Translations under genes and position numbers: made by a program
Notes under the pieces: model-generated
What the model was told of the DNA's origin: nothing
Seen by the model: the letters and a program-made list of their open reading frames with translations, nothing else
Database searches by the model: none
Origin: Rhodopirellula baltica
GTDB lineage: Bacteria; Planctomycetota; Planctomycetia; Pirellulales; Pirellulaceae
NCBI GenBank assembly: GCA_002901265.1
Contig: PPHI01000066.1
Span: 1-43,297 of the forward strand
Length of the DNA stretch: 43,297 bases
Direction: 5' to 3'
Part shown: positions 16,677-24,997 of the stretch, one piece after another
Layout: each line of letters starts with the position of its first letter
Numbering within the stretch: the first letter of the stretch is position 1

Positions 16677-18191
16677 ATGAACCCACAAGACATCCTGCGT
16701 TACGTCGACTCGCTACACCGCGAGAAGAATATTGACACCGAACTGGTTTTCGCAGCGATCGAAGCGGCTTTGCAAACCGCTGCGAAGCGACAGTACGGTG
16801 AAGACGCCGATCTCGTGGTCCGACTCGACCGCGACAACGGACGCATCAACGCGACGTTGGATGGCGAAGCATTGGGTGACGATCAGATCGGCCGAATTGG
16901 CGCACAAACCGCCAAACAGGTGATCATCCAGAAAGTCCGCGAAGCCGAACGTGACTCGTTGATGTCCGAGTACCGCGAACAAATCGGCGAGATGGTCGCC
17001 GGAATCATCGGCCGCGCCGATGGCGGCGTCGCGACCGTCAACCTGGGTAACGTCGAGGCAATTCTGCCACGCAGCGAACAGATCCCACACGAAACCCTGC
17101 ATGCAGGCGAACGCGTTCGGGCGGTCGTTTTCGAAGTCAAATCGGCTGGCAACCGCGTCCGTGTCGTACTCAGCCGGACCCGGCCGCAATTGGTGCAGCG
17201 ACTGTTCGAACAAGAGATTCCTGAAATCAGCGAAGGCGTCATCGCGGTTAACTCGATCAGCCGCGAACCGGGTTACCGGAGCAAGGTCGCCGTCAGCAGC
17301 GAAGATTCCCAAGTTGACCCGATCGCCGTTTGTGTCGGTTATCGCGGCAGCCGGATTAAAGCGGTTCGCGAGGAACTTGCGGGTGAACACATCGACGTCG
17401 TGCGATACAGCGATGACCCCGAGGTGCTGATCCCCAACGCCTTGCAGCCCGCCGAAGTTGAACAGGTCCTGCTGTGCGATTTGATTGGCCGGGCGATCGT
17501 GCTGGTCCAGGAAGACCAACTCTCGCTCGCGATCGGCCGACGCGGCCAAAATGTCCGTTTGGCCAGCAAACTGTGCGGCTGGGACATCGAAATCATGACC
17601 GCCGGCGAGCTGGAAGAACAAATCGAACGCGCCGTCATGGCCTTCAGCCAACTCGAAGGGATGACGCCTGAGATTTCACAAGTTCTCGTTGAGCAGGGTT
17701 ATTTGTCTTATGACGATCTGTCCGTGATCGAGCCGGACCAGTTCATGGAAATGAGCGGACTGACCGCCGAACAGGTGGATTACATCGTCGATATGGCCGA
17801 GCAAAAGGCAGAAGAAGCCGAAGAAGCGGCCGCGATCGAACGCCAAGCTCGACGTGAGCAAGAACGTGGCGGCGGAAACAGCGCACCGCCCGCACCCGTG
17901 GCTGAGGAAGAAACTGGTCCAGAAGCGGGTGATGAAGTCGCCGAGTCGGGAGACGAAGCGGTTGACGCTCAAGTCGACGCCGCGATGCAAGAAGCCGAAC
18001 TAGAAGACGGTGAGGCCGTCGCAGCGGACCACGTCCCCGCCGATACCGAAGTCGAAGAGGTCGACGAAGTGCAAGAACCTGTAAATGCGGAGGCCGAAGC
18101 CGCTGCCGAAGAACCCGTTTCAGCTGCAGACCCGGTCGCCGAACCGGATGCGGACGAGGCGGAGGCAGCTAAGCCGCAGCAGGAGAGTTAG
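16677..18191 (+). CDS. nusA: transcription termination/antitermination factor NusA
   Basis: NusA binds RNA polymerase and nascent RNA and modulates pausing, termination and antitermination. The ATG at 16677 gives 504 residues (MNPQDILRYVDSL); a TTG 24 bp earlier is less likely. The N-terminal polymerase-binding domain (1-~125) is followed by the S1 domain (about 130-195; VNLGNVEAILPRSEQIP), then KH1 and KH2 with DPIAVCVGYRGSRIKAV and LAIGRRGQNVRLAS. A C-terminal helical repeat (about 325-375) and a long acidic Glu/Ala-rich tail (about 375-504) complete it. The tail is longer than in E. coli NusA. The usual rimP gene is not found upstream; infB follows after a 473-bp gap. Confidence 0.97.
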   Translation: MNPQDILRYVDSLHREKNIDTELVFAAIEAALQTAAKRQYGEDADLVVRLDRDNGRINATLDGEALGDDQIGRIGAQTAKQVIIQKVREAERDSLMSEYREQIGEMVAGIIGRADGGVATVNLGNVEAILPRSEQIPHETLHAGERVRAVVFEVKSAGNRVRVVLSRTRPQLVQRLFEQEIPEISEGVIAVNSISREPGYRSKVAVSSEDSQVDPIAVCVGYRGSRIKAVREELAGEHIDVVRYSDDPEVLIPNALQPAEVEQVLLCDLIGRAIVLVQEDQLSLAIGRRGQNVRLASKLCGWDIEIMTAGELEEQIERAVMAFSQLEGMTPEISQVLVEQGYLSYDDLSVIEPDQFMEMSGLTAEQVDYIVDMAEQKAEEAEEAAAIERQARREQERGGGNSAPPAPVAEEETGPEAGDEVAESGDEAVDAQVDAAMQEAELEDGEAVAADHVPADTEVEEVDEVQEPVNAEAEAAAEEPVSAADPVAEPDADEAEAAKPQQES

Positions 18192-18664
18192 CCTCTACAT
18201 GAACGTTCGTTCGGCAAAGTCACTCGAGTACAGGAATTGATCCCCTCTAGCTGGCTGTTGAGACGTTCAGGAAGGCTTGAATTGGTCCATTGGACCGCGA
18301 TTCATGGCAATGATCGCCTAGGGGAATGAAAAAGTCAGTTGAAATCCGACTTTGCCCCCAGGTCGGACCTCTTGCCGAACGCCGTTTTTCGCTATCCTTT
18401 GCGAATCTGGCGGGCCACGGCGAAGATGTTCGGCGTGGCTCGACTACTTAATCAAGAGACGACAAACCTTCCGGGCCCTCATCCGGGACTGACCGTGTGG
18501 TCAGCACCTGGGCCGCGAATTGCTCGCCGTGTATCGGTGAACAATGTTCGCAATGCCGGCCGATGGAGGAGAGTTTTATGTGACTTAGAGAATACTAGGA
18601 ACGAGAGACCGTTAGGCGAATCAAGGCGGTCGGTTCCACTCAAATTTGACAGGATTTTCACCCC
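18192..18664 (+). promoter_or_regulatory. long nusA-infB intergenic region with a start-stop mini-ORF
   Basis: No convincing gene is present. A strong Shine-Dalgarno-like GGAGGA (18565-18570) stands 7 bp before ATG TGA (18578-18583), a start codon followed at once by a stop. An overlapping in-frame reading from 18563 gives MEESFM. Both lie about 80-100 bp before the GTG start of infB, in a region that may be a leader. Whether ribosomes use it is unknown. Confidence 0.3.
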
Positions 18665-21600
18665 GTGGCAGCACGCATTTACGCGCTCGCAAAAGAATTA
18701 AATCTCGATAGTAAAGATCTGGTTGATCTCGTTAAAAAAGTTGGAATCACCGGCAAGGGCTCGGCATTGGCTAGCCTTACCGATGACGAAGTCCAACGCG
18801 TGCGCGAACATCTAAGTGGAGCATCGGCGCCAGCGAAGCCGGCCGCTCCTTCTGCAACTGACGAAGCGAAACGAGCTCCCGTTGCCGTTCGGCAGTCGGT
18901 CCGCACTGAACGTCGGCCGTTGAATATCGACGCCGGCGCACGTAGCGGTGCCCCCGCACCCAGCGAACCAGCCAAGCCCGTACGGAACGACTCGAAAGTG
19001 CGACCTGAGCCAAAACTCCGTGCACCAGCACCGCTCCCGCCAGTTGACGACGCACCCGAGGCACCTGAGCCGACACCAGCACAAACGCCCGATGTGCGTT
19101 TGCCAGCCGGCAGCCGTAACCGCGGCGGTGGACTCTCCGGTCGCGTTGCACGCTCCGGCGGCGACGGCCCTAAACCGACCAAGCCACAACGTGGCAGCGA
19201 GTCGGGTCGCCCAAGCGGTCCGCCAAAATCCGCACCGAAATCGGGCGGAAGCTCGCAACCGCCGCAGCGAAAGGCACCACAATCGCCTTCGCACAACAAG
19301 CCGACCTCCCAGCCGAGCGCGGCGCCACGCAGTGCCAAACCTCAGCAACCGCGGTCAGGTCAGTCACAGCCACCACGGCAACCGCAGCAACCTGCCGCGC
19401 AGCAGCCACAACAACCTCCACGCCCCGCCGAGCGCGCCAAAATGCCGCTCGCCGCAGTTCGCGGAAACCGCCTTGGCGGCACCGGACGTGTCCGTTCTTT
19501 GGACCAACGACCGGCCACCGGAAATGGCGACGACCAGAAAGGTGGTGACAAGCCGAAACGGCGTGAGCCACGGATCTCCGTGAACCTCGCATCCCTGCCG
19601 GATGCCCCCAAAGAGGTAACACCGAAATCGGATGACAAGGTCAAGGCACAAAAGCCGGACATCAAGCTCAGCCCCGATTTGATCGCCGGCCACAAGCAAG
19701 GTGTCAAAGCCCCACTGGACAAACTCGCCGCAGAATCTGCCGAGTCGAAGCGTGGAACAACAAACGCTCCCGCTTCGAAACGCGGTGGCCTGTCCGGGTT
19801 TACCGATAAAGGCAAACGTGGACGCGGCGGAACCGAAGAAGAAGAGGGTCAACGCCGTAAGGGACTGGCCGGAATGGCCCGCGCCCGAGCCGATCGCGGA
19901 GGCCGTCGTGGCCGGGGCGGATCGGAATTGTCCCGCTACTCGCGTGAAGACGGACGTGGCCAGCGTCGGACGCTGCAACACCGTGGCACCAACACCGCCG
20001 CGCCTCGTAAAGAGCCGGTGCAAATCGAACTGCCATGTACCGTTCGAAGCTTCTCCGAAGCCGCCAGTGTTCCTGTCGCCAAGGTTCTCAAGTCGATGAT
20101 GACGATGGGAATCATGGCCAACATCAACGCCGAACTTGAGTTCGAGACGGCTGAAATCATTGCCGCAGAACTTGATCTCGAGCTGCAGCTGAAAGAATCG
20201 GAAACGCTAGAAGACGAGCTGATCACCGAAATCGAAGGCCAGGTCGATGATCCGGATTCGTTGGTTTCGCGACCGCCAATCGTGACCTTCCTCGGTCACG
20301 TTGACCACGGGAAAACCAGCTTGCTGGATTACCTGATCGGGATCAATGTCGTCAGCGGCGAAGCTGGCGGTATCACCCAACACATTCGTGCCTACACCGT
20401 CGACAAAGACGGCCGCAGCGTCACGTTCGTCGATACCCCCGGTCACGAAGCGTTTACCGAAATGCGTGCCCGCGGTGCGAACGTCACCGACATCGCTGTG
20501 CTGGTTGTCGCGGCGGACGACGGCATCATGCCGCAAACCGAAGAAGCGATCAGCCACGCCAAGGCGGCCGGGGTCCCAATCGTCGTCGCGCTCAACAAGT
20601 GTGACTTGGAAGGCGTCGATCCGAACCGTGTCCTAACGCAACTGACCGAACACGAGTTAACACCCAGCGAGTGGGGCGGCGACGTCGAAGTTGTCCGCAC
20701 CAGTGCCCTCACCGGTGAAGGCATGGATGAATTGCTGGAAGTGTTGCTGACGGTCGCCGAAATGAATGAATACTCGGCAAACCCCGATCGCGACGCACTC
20801 GGTGTCTGTTTGGAAGCCGAGCAGCAAGGCGATCGCGGTGTTGTCGCGAAAATGGTCGTGCAAAACGGTACCCTCCGTGTCGGCGATATCGTCGTCTGCG
20901 GTCCGACTTACGGTCGCGTGCGTGCAATGAGCAACACGTTGACTGGCGAGTCGCTCACCGAAGCAGGACCGAGTACGCCGATCAGCGTCATGGGGATGGA
21001 ATCGCCGCCCGGTGCGGGTGACCGCTTCCACGTCTTGGATGACATCGCCGACGCTCGCGAAATCGCCGGCCAACGCGCCGCGGCAAGCAGCCGTCAGTCG
21101 CTGTCCGGTACGACAACCAAGGTCTCCTTCGAAAACTTCCAATCGATGCTTCAAGAAGGTCGCTTGGGACAGTCCGAAGAGAAGGTCAAGCTGAACGTGA
21201 TCATCCGCGCCGATGTGAAGGGTTCACTCGAAGCGATCGACAAAGAACTGAGCAAGTTCGAACATCCCGAAGTCGAAATCAAAGTTCTTCAGCGCAGCGT
21301 CGGCGGCATCACACTGGCGGACGTCACGTTGGCAGACGCTTCGGATGCAGTTGTGCTCGGCTTCAACGTCATCCCTGACGACCAAGCCCGCAGCTTGGCT
21401 GACGAACGCAAAGTCGAAATTCGACGCTATGACGTGATCTACAAGCTGACCGACGACATCAAAGCGATGATCGAAGGTCGCTTGAAGCCCGAAGAAAGGG
21501 TTGTCGACCTTGGCCAAGCTCTCGTCAAGCAAGTCTTTTCGATCAGCCGCGTCGGTACAGTCGCCGGTTGCTATGTCACCGCCGGTTCGATTCAACGTGG

Positions 21601-21799
21601 ATGCCGGATTCGCGTTTACCGCGACAGCCGTTTGATCGGCGATTACGGTTTGGATTCGCTTCGTCGGATCAAAGAAGACATCAAGGAAGTGCCGCGTGGA
21701 ATGGAATGCGGTATCCGTCTTCAAGGTTTCAACGACATCAAACAGGACGATATCCTGGAAGCCTACCGAATCGAAGAAGTCGCGCGAACGCTCGACTGA
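18665..21799 (+). CDS. infB: translation initiation factor IF-2
   Basis: IF-2 is the GTPase that brings initiator tRNA to the 30S subunit and promotes subunit joining. The GTG at 18665 starts MAARIYALAKELNLDSKDL, the expected IF2 N-terminal subdomain. A very long Pro/Gln/Lys/Arg-rich linker (about 55-450) is followed by a second IF2_N region (about 455-510). The G domain has G1 GHVDHGKT (544-551), DTPGHEAF (about 590), G4 NKCD (about 643) and SALTGEGMDELL. Domains II, III and C2 complete the 1044 residues. The linker makes it longer than E. coli IF2 (890). rbfA follows, as in most bacteria. Confidence 0.98.
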   Translation: MAARIYALAKELNLDSKDLVDLVKKVGITGKGSALASLTDDEVQRVREHLSGASAPAKPAAPSATDEAKRAPVAVRQSVRTERRPLNIDAGARSGAPAPSEPAKPVRNDSKVRPEPKLRAPAPLPPVDDAPEAPEPTPAQTPDVRLPAGSRNRGGGLSGRVARSGGDGPKPTKPQRGSESGRPSGPPKSAPKSGGSSQPPQRKAPQSPSHNKPTSQPSAAPRSAKPQQPRSGQSQPPRQPQQPAAQQPQQPPRPAERAKMPLAAVRGNRLGGTGRVRSLDQRPATGNGDDQKGGDKPKRREPRISVNLASLPDAPKEVTPKSDDKVKAQKPDIKLSPDLIAGHKQGVKAPLDKLAAESAESKRGTTNAPASKRGGLSGFTDKGKRGRGGTEEEEGQRRKGLAGMARARADRGGRRGRGGSELSRYSREDGRGQRRTLQHRGTNTAAPRKEPVQIELPCTVRSFSEAASVPVAKVLKSMMTMGIMANINAELEFETAEIIAAELDLELQLKESETLEDELITEIEGQVDDPDSLVSRPPIVTFLGHVDHGKTSLLDYLIGINVVSGEAGGITQHIRAYTVDKDGRSVTFVDTPGHEAFTEMRARGANVTDIAVLVVAADDGIMPQTEEAISHAKAAGVPIVVALNKCDLEGVDPNRVLTQLTEHELTPSEWGGDVEVVRTSALTGEGMDELLEVLLTVAEMNEYSANPDRDALGVCLEAEQQGDRGVVAKMVVQNGTLRVGDIVVCGPTYGRVRAMSNTLTGESLTEAGPSTPISVMGMESPPGAGDRFHVLDDIADAREIAGQRAAASSRQSLSGTTTKVSFENFQSMLQEGRLGQSEEKVKLNVIIRADVKGSLEAIDKELSKFEHPEVEIKVLQRSVGGITLADVTLADASDAVVLGFNVIPDDQARSLADERKVEIRRYDVIYKLTDDIKAMIEGRLKPEERVVDLGQALVKQVFSISRVGTVAGCYVTAGSIQRGCRIRVYRDSRLIGDYGLDSLRRIKEDIKEVPRGMECGIRLQGFNDIKQDDILEAYRIEEVARTLD

Positions 21800-21926
21800 T
21801 TCATCCAGGCAAGCCCATCGGACAATCGCCCGCCGCCGACCACACGGTCGCGGCGGGATGTTCGCTTGAGTTGCCTTCCTTTTCCCGTCCCTCCATTCCC
21901 CTTTCCATCTTTCTGCTAGGCTGATT

Positions 21927-22361
21927 GTGACCAGTCGTCGACTGCTAAAAGCTGCCGAAGCGATTCGCGAAGTCGTCGCCTCGGCCATCCTTACTGAACT
22001 ACGTGACCCACGTGTCAAAGACGTCACCGTTATCGGTGTTGAAGTCTCTCCTGACATGCGTGAAGCCAAGGTTTCTGTCAGCGTTATGGGTGATGAAGCC
22101 CAGAAACAACGCTCGCTGACAGGTCTGCAGCACTCTGCCGGCTTTTTGCAATCTAAAGTTGCAAATCGGATCGACACTCGATTCACGCCCAAATTGCAAT
22201 TTGAACTGAACCGTGGGATGGAAAATGCCATGGTCGTCGGCGAATTGCTGAACAAGATTCGCCGTGAACGCGATGAGCCCGACGCAGAAGATTCCGAAGA
22301 ATTCGACGACGACGTCGCGATCGATGACGAGTCTGATTCGCCCAATACAGATGCGAATTAA
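21927..22361 (+). CDS. rbfA: ribosome-binding factor A
   Basis: RbfA is a small KH-like protein that assists maturation of the 30S subunit and cold adaptation. The 144-residue product starts at a GTG (21927) preceded by AGG. The core shows RLLKAAEAIREVVASAILTE, DPRVKDVTVIGVEVSPDMREAKVSVSVMG and LQSKVANRIDTRFTPKLQFELN, all typical of the family. An acidic C-terminal tail (about 118-144; rich in Asp and Glu) is an addition. It is 127 bp after infB, the conserved neighbour. Confidence 0.95.
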   Translation: MTSRRLLKAAEAIREVVASAILTELRDPRVKDVTVIGVEVSPDMREAKVSVSVMGDEAQKQRSLTGLQHSAGFLQSKVANRIDTRFTPKLQFELNRGMENAMVVGELLNKIRRERDEPDAEDSEEFDDDVAIDDESDSPNTDAN

Positions 22362-22538
22362 CGAGGTGTTCGACCAACCGCTGTGGCTCGGGTAATAACG
22401 CGAGTGCAGTCCAGATCGGATTGACGACACGAGATCTCCTTCGCAAACCGCGATCCGCCCCATCAAGATTTACAACACGACGACGATCGCGGCGACACCC
22501 AACGCCTGATCGATACATTCCCGCTCAAACTAGAAACA

Positions 22539-23573
22539 ATGGCCGCAAGTAACCGCGCGAAACTGATTGCGAAGCTGCACAGCGAGCTTAAAAAACGTTA
22601 TTCGACGCCTCCGTCACAGCCGTCTCGGCCGCTCCTCGAGCACATCCTGTACGCAGCGTTGTTGCAAGACGCACCCTATGAACTCGCTGACGAAGGCTTG
22701 GCGAAGTGCGAGCAAGAGTTCTTTGACTGGAACGAAGTTCGTGTCACGACCGTGACCGAGCTGACGCAAGTCCTCTCCGGAATGCCGGACCCACCAAAAA
22801 CCGCACGTCGCTTGAAGGACGTGTTGCAGGCCGTGTTCGAAGAGTTCTATGCGTTCGACCTCGACCACCTGAAAAAAGAAAACTTGGGCAAGGCGGTCGC
22901 GAAGTTTGAAGCGATGCCCGCGATGACGCCCTTCATTTTGAGCTACACCGTCCAGCACGGTCTCGGCGGACACTCGATCCCAATCGATTATGCCGCGATG
23001 GTCATTATGTTGGCCACCGGAATCGCCAGCCAAGCCGAAGCCTCCGCCGGAAAGGTCCCCGGACTCGAACGTGCGGTCCCCAAGAGCAAAGCGGTCGAGT
23101 TCTCCGCACTGCTTCACGAGGCTGGTGTCGCACTGATGGCCGACCCCAAAGACAAGGAAGCTCGCGGGTTACTCGATTCGGTCGAAAAAGGTGCTGCCGA
23201 AAAATACGACGAATGGGAAGCCAGCAAGAAGGCTGCGATCCGTCGAGTGAAACGCCGACGCAAGGCTGAAAAAGAAAGCGAAGACACCGTAGAAGGTGAG
23301 GAAGCGAAGCCCGCAAAAAAGTCGTCTAAGCCCACTTCCGATTCAGGGGCGAAGACCAAGAAAGAAGCGGTAGCAAAGAAGTCGGAATCGGAATCCGACG
23401 AGAAAGACACCAAGAAAGCTTCACCGAAAAAGTCGGCTAAGAAAAAGGCGACTGCCGACAAAGCGGCAGAGGCGGAAGAAGCTGACGAGTCCGCGGCGGC
23501 GAAAAAGAAAACGTCCAAAAAGACAACCAAAAAGGCTGCCGGTCGCAAGCTTTCCAAGCGGAAGCCACGTTAA
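22539..23573 (+). CDS. degenerate HhH-GPD (endonuclease III-like fold) protein with lysine-rich histone-like tail
   Basis: A 344-residue protein in two parts. Residues about 30-165 align by eye with endonuclease III: PLLEHILYAALLQDAPYELA resembles the start of the HhH-GPD domain, and MPAMTPFILSYTVQHGLGGH...IDYAAM (126-154) lines up with the LPGVGRKTA...VDTH segment. The catalytic Asp position is kept (Asp150), but the hairpin GVG is lost and the catalytic Lys position is Phe132. The iron-sulfur cysteines are absent, so glycosylase activity is unlikely. Residues about 230-344 are Lys/Ala/Glu-rich with KKSAKKK and KKTSKKTTKKA blocks, like histone H1 or Hc1 tails, suggesting nucleic-acid binding. 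It sits between rbfA and yebC. Function unknown; the fold assignment is an inference. Confidence 0.75.
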   Translation: MAASNRAKLIAKLHSELKKRYSTPPSQPSRPLLEHILYAALLQDAPYELADEGLAKCEQEFFDWNEVRVTTVTELTQVLSGMPDPPKTARRLKDVLQAVFEEFYAFDLDHLKKENLGKAVAKFEAMPAMTPFILSYTVQHGLGGHSIPIDYAAMVIMLATGIASQAEASAGKVPGLERAVPKSKAVEFSALLHEAGVALMADPKDKEARGLLDSVEKGAAEKYDEWEASKKAAIRRVKRRRKAEKESEDTVEGEEAKPAKKSSKPTSDSGAKTKKEAVAKKSESESDEKDTKKASPKKSAKKKATADKAAEAEEADESAAAKKKTSKKTTKKAAGRKLSKRKPR

Positions 23574-23628
23574 TTTGGATTCGAAAGTACTGTAGGCAAC
23601 ACGTTACATTTTTTGATTCGGTTCAATC

Positions 23629-24375
23629 ATGGCAGGTCATTCCAAGTGGGCGAACATCCAGCACCGTAAAGGACGTGTGGATGCGGCCCGTGGGAAGTTG
23701 TGGAGCAAGCTGAGCAAGGGGATCATCATCGCTGCACAGTCGGGCGGCGGAGACCCCAGTTCGAACTTCAAGCTGCGCAAGGCAATTGACGACGCGAAAG
23801 CCGTCAGTATGCCCAAGGACAACATTGAACGAGCCATCAAGCGCGGAACCGGTGAACTGGACGGCGGTCGCGTCGAAGAAATCGTCTATGAAGGCTATGG
23901 CCCCGGCGGTGTTGCGATCATGTGCGAAAGCCTGACCGACAACCGCAATCGAACTGCTCCAGAACTGCGGTCGATCTTCTCAAAGCTCGGCGGCGAACTT
24001 GGCAAGACCGGGTGCGTGTCGTATCTGTTCGACCGCAAAGGCTTGTTCGTTTTCGATGCCTCCACAGTCGATGAGGACCAAGTCACCGAAGTCGCCCTGG
24101 AAAACGGCGGTGAAGACGTCGAAAGCACTGACGACGGAAAGCTGCAGGTGACCACGTCGCCGGACGATTACCAAAGCTTGGCAGAAGCTTTCGAGGCAGC
24201 CGAGTTGGTCCCGGAAATGAAAGAGATCAGCCTGATCCCACAGACGACCGTCGAAGTCGACGTCGAAACCGGCAAGAAGGTCATGCGGTTGCTTGAACAA
24301 CTCGACGACCACGACGACATCCAGAACGTCAGTACCAATCTGAACATCACCGACGATCTACTAGCGGAAGACTAG
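23629..24375 (+). CDS. yebC: YebC/PmpR family (TACO1-like) protein
   Basis: Family members are either transcriptional regulators or, as more recently shown for YebC and TACO1, factors that help ribosomes translate proline-rich stretches. The 248-residue protein starts MAGHSKWANIQHRKGR, the hallmark of the family, followed by FKLRKAIDDAKAVSMPKDNIERAIKRGTG and YEGYGPGGVAIMCESLTDNRNRT. Domains 2 and 3 are complete and the length is normal. The ATG lacks a visible Shine-Dalgarno. Being close to infB and rbfA fits a translation role, and the proline-rich linker of IF-2 could itself be a client, though that is speculation. Confidence 0.96.
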   Translation: MAGHSKWANIQHRKGRVDAARGKLWSKLSKGIIIAAQSGGGDPSSNFKLRKAIDDAKAVSMPKDNIERAIKRGTGELDGGRVEEIVYEGYGPGGVAIMCESLTDNRNRTAPELRSIFSKLGGELGKTGCVSYLFDRKGLFVFDASTVDEDQVTEVALENGGEDVESTDDGKLQVTTSPDDYQSLAEAFEAAELVPEMKEISLIPQTTVEVDVETGKKVMRLLEQLDDHDDIQNVSTNLNITDDLLAED

Positions 24376-24433
24376 AACAGCTTTCGCGACTGCCAATCAA
24401 CGAAGCCGTTACGGTTCCGTCCCGTCATCGGTA

Positions 24434-24540
24434 GTGGACGAAGCGATGAGCCCCTGGGCCATGGAATAGCCAACCAGCTCTCATCGCCTGAATGCGCGGT
24501 TTCTGAAAAGACCGACGTGATTGCAAATTGGGAATTGGGG
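24434..24540. repeat. ~105-bp direct repeat, copy 1 of 2
   Basis: The block beginning GTGGACGAAGCGATGAG and ending near 'ggaattgggg' recurs 253 bp downstream at 24687-24807 with scattered substitutions and a 14-bp insertion near its end. Its first 17 bases occur once more at 40990. It lies just after yebC and carries no gene. Confidence 0.85.
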
Positions 24541-24564
24541 CGAGGAGCAAGTAGGTGTCAAATC

Positions 24565-24684
24565 AGCCGCATTCGCGATAGCGAGCGGTTGTGTCTCCGC
24601 AGGGTAAAACGGCGTTATCCGCCGGGCTACGTGCACCGAGCAGGGTGACTGATAGGGAACCGACGCTAGCGCGTTCCGGCTAAT
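24565..24684. repeat. REP-like palindromes between the direct repeats
   Basis: A plus-orientation palindrome unit (AGCCGcattCGCgataGCG) at 24565-24594 and a reverse-orientation related unit (AACCGACGCTAGCGCG) at 24658-24684. The same two units occur in the same order at 4271-4392, so this mosaic has been copied as a block. Confidence 0.75.
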
Positions 24685-24686
24685 GG

Positions 24687-24807
24687 GTGGACGAACCGAT
24701 CAGTCCCCGGGCCATGGCATAGCCAACCAGCTCTCACCGCCTGAACGCGTGGTTTCTGAAAAGACCAGCGTGATTGCAAATTGAACATTGCAAATTTGGA
24801 ATTGGGT
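24687..24807. repeat. ~105-bp direct repeat, copy 2 of 2
   Basis: Second copy of the block at 24434-24540. It contains an added 'gaacattgcaaatt' segment that is also present near 4214-4235, again linking the two intergenic regions. Confidence 0.85.
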
Positions 24808-24835
24808 GTGTGAACCGAGGATTCGCAATCAACTT

Positions 24836-24918
24836 AGCCGATACGCGCTAGCGTCGGTTCCCAATGATCACCTGGTCCCGGCCGAAACGAGAATCGCCTA
24901 AAGGCTAGACTCCAGCGG
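24836..24918. repeat. REP-like palindrome pair (units A and B)
   Basis: Unit A (AGCCGATACGCGCTAGCGTC, 24836-24862) can fold as a hairpin with ACGC/GCGT and CCG/CGG arms. Unit B (CGCCTAAAGGCTAGACTCCA, about 24894-24918) follows 30 bp later. The same A-then-B order occurs twice near 41.1 kb. Confidence 0.8.
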
Positions 24919-24934
24919 TTTGGGTAAAGCGCAT

Positions 24935-24974
24935 GAAAAACGCAGCGACGAAAATTTGTTTCGCCGCTGCGTTT
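24935..24974 (-). terminator. rho-independent terminator of nrdJ
   Basis: AAACGCAGCG (24938-24947) pairs with CGCTGCGTTT (24965-24974), extended inside by CGAAA/TTTCG after a mismatch. On the minus strand the stem is followed by TTTTTC. It begins 23 bp beyond the nrdJ stop codon. Confidence 0.85.
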
Positions 24975-24997
24975 CGCTCAACTTCTATTCCGTTGGA

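Noticed and set aside
16713-17651. 312-codon minus-strand frame opposite nusA
   Set aside because: Shadow of nusA codon bias with no protein-family features.
21224-22345. 373-codon minus-strand frame across infB and rbfA
   Set aside because: Ser/Arg-rich shadow translation covering two certain plus-strand genes.
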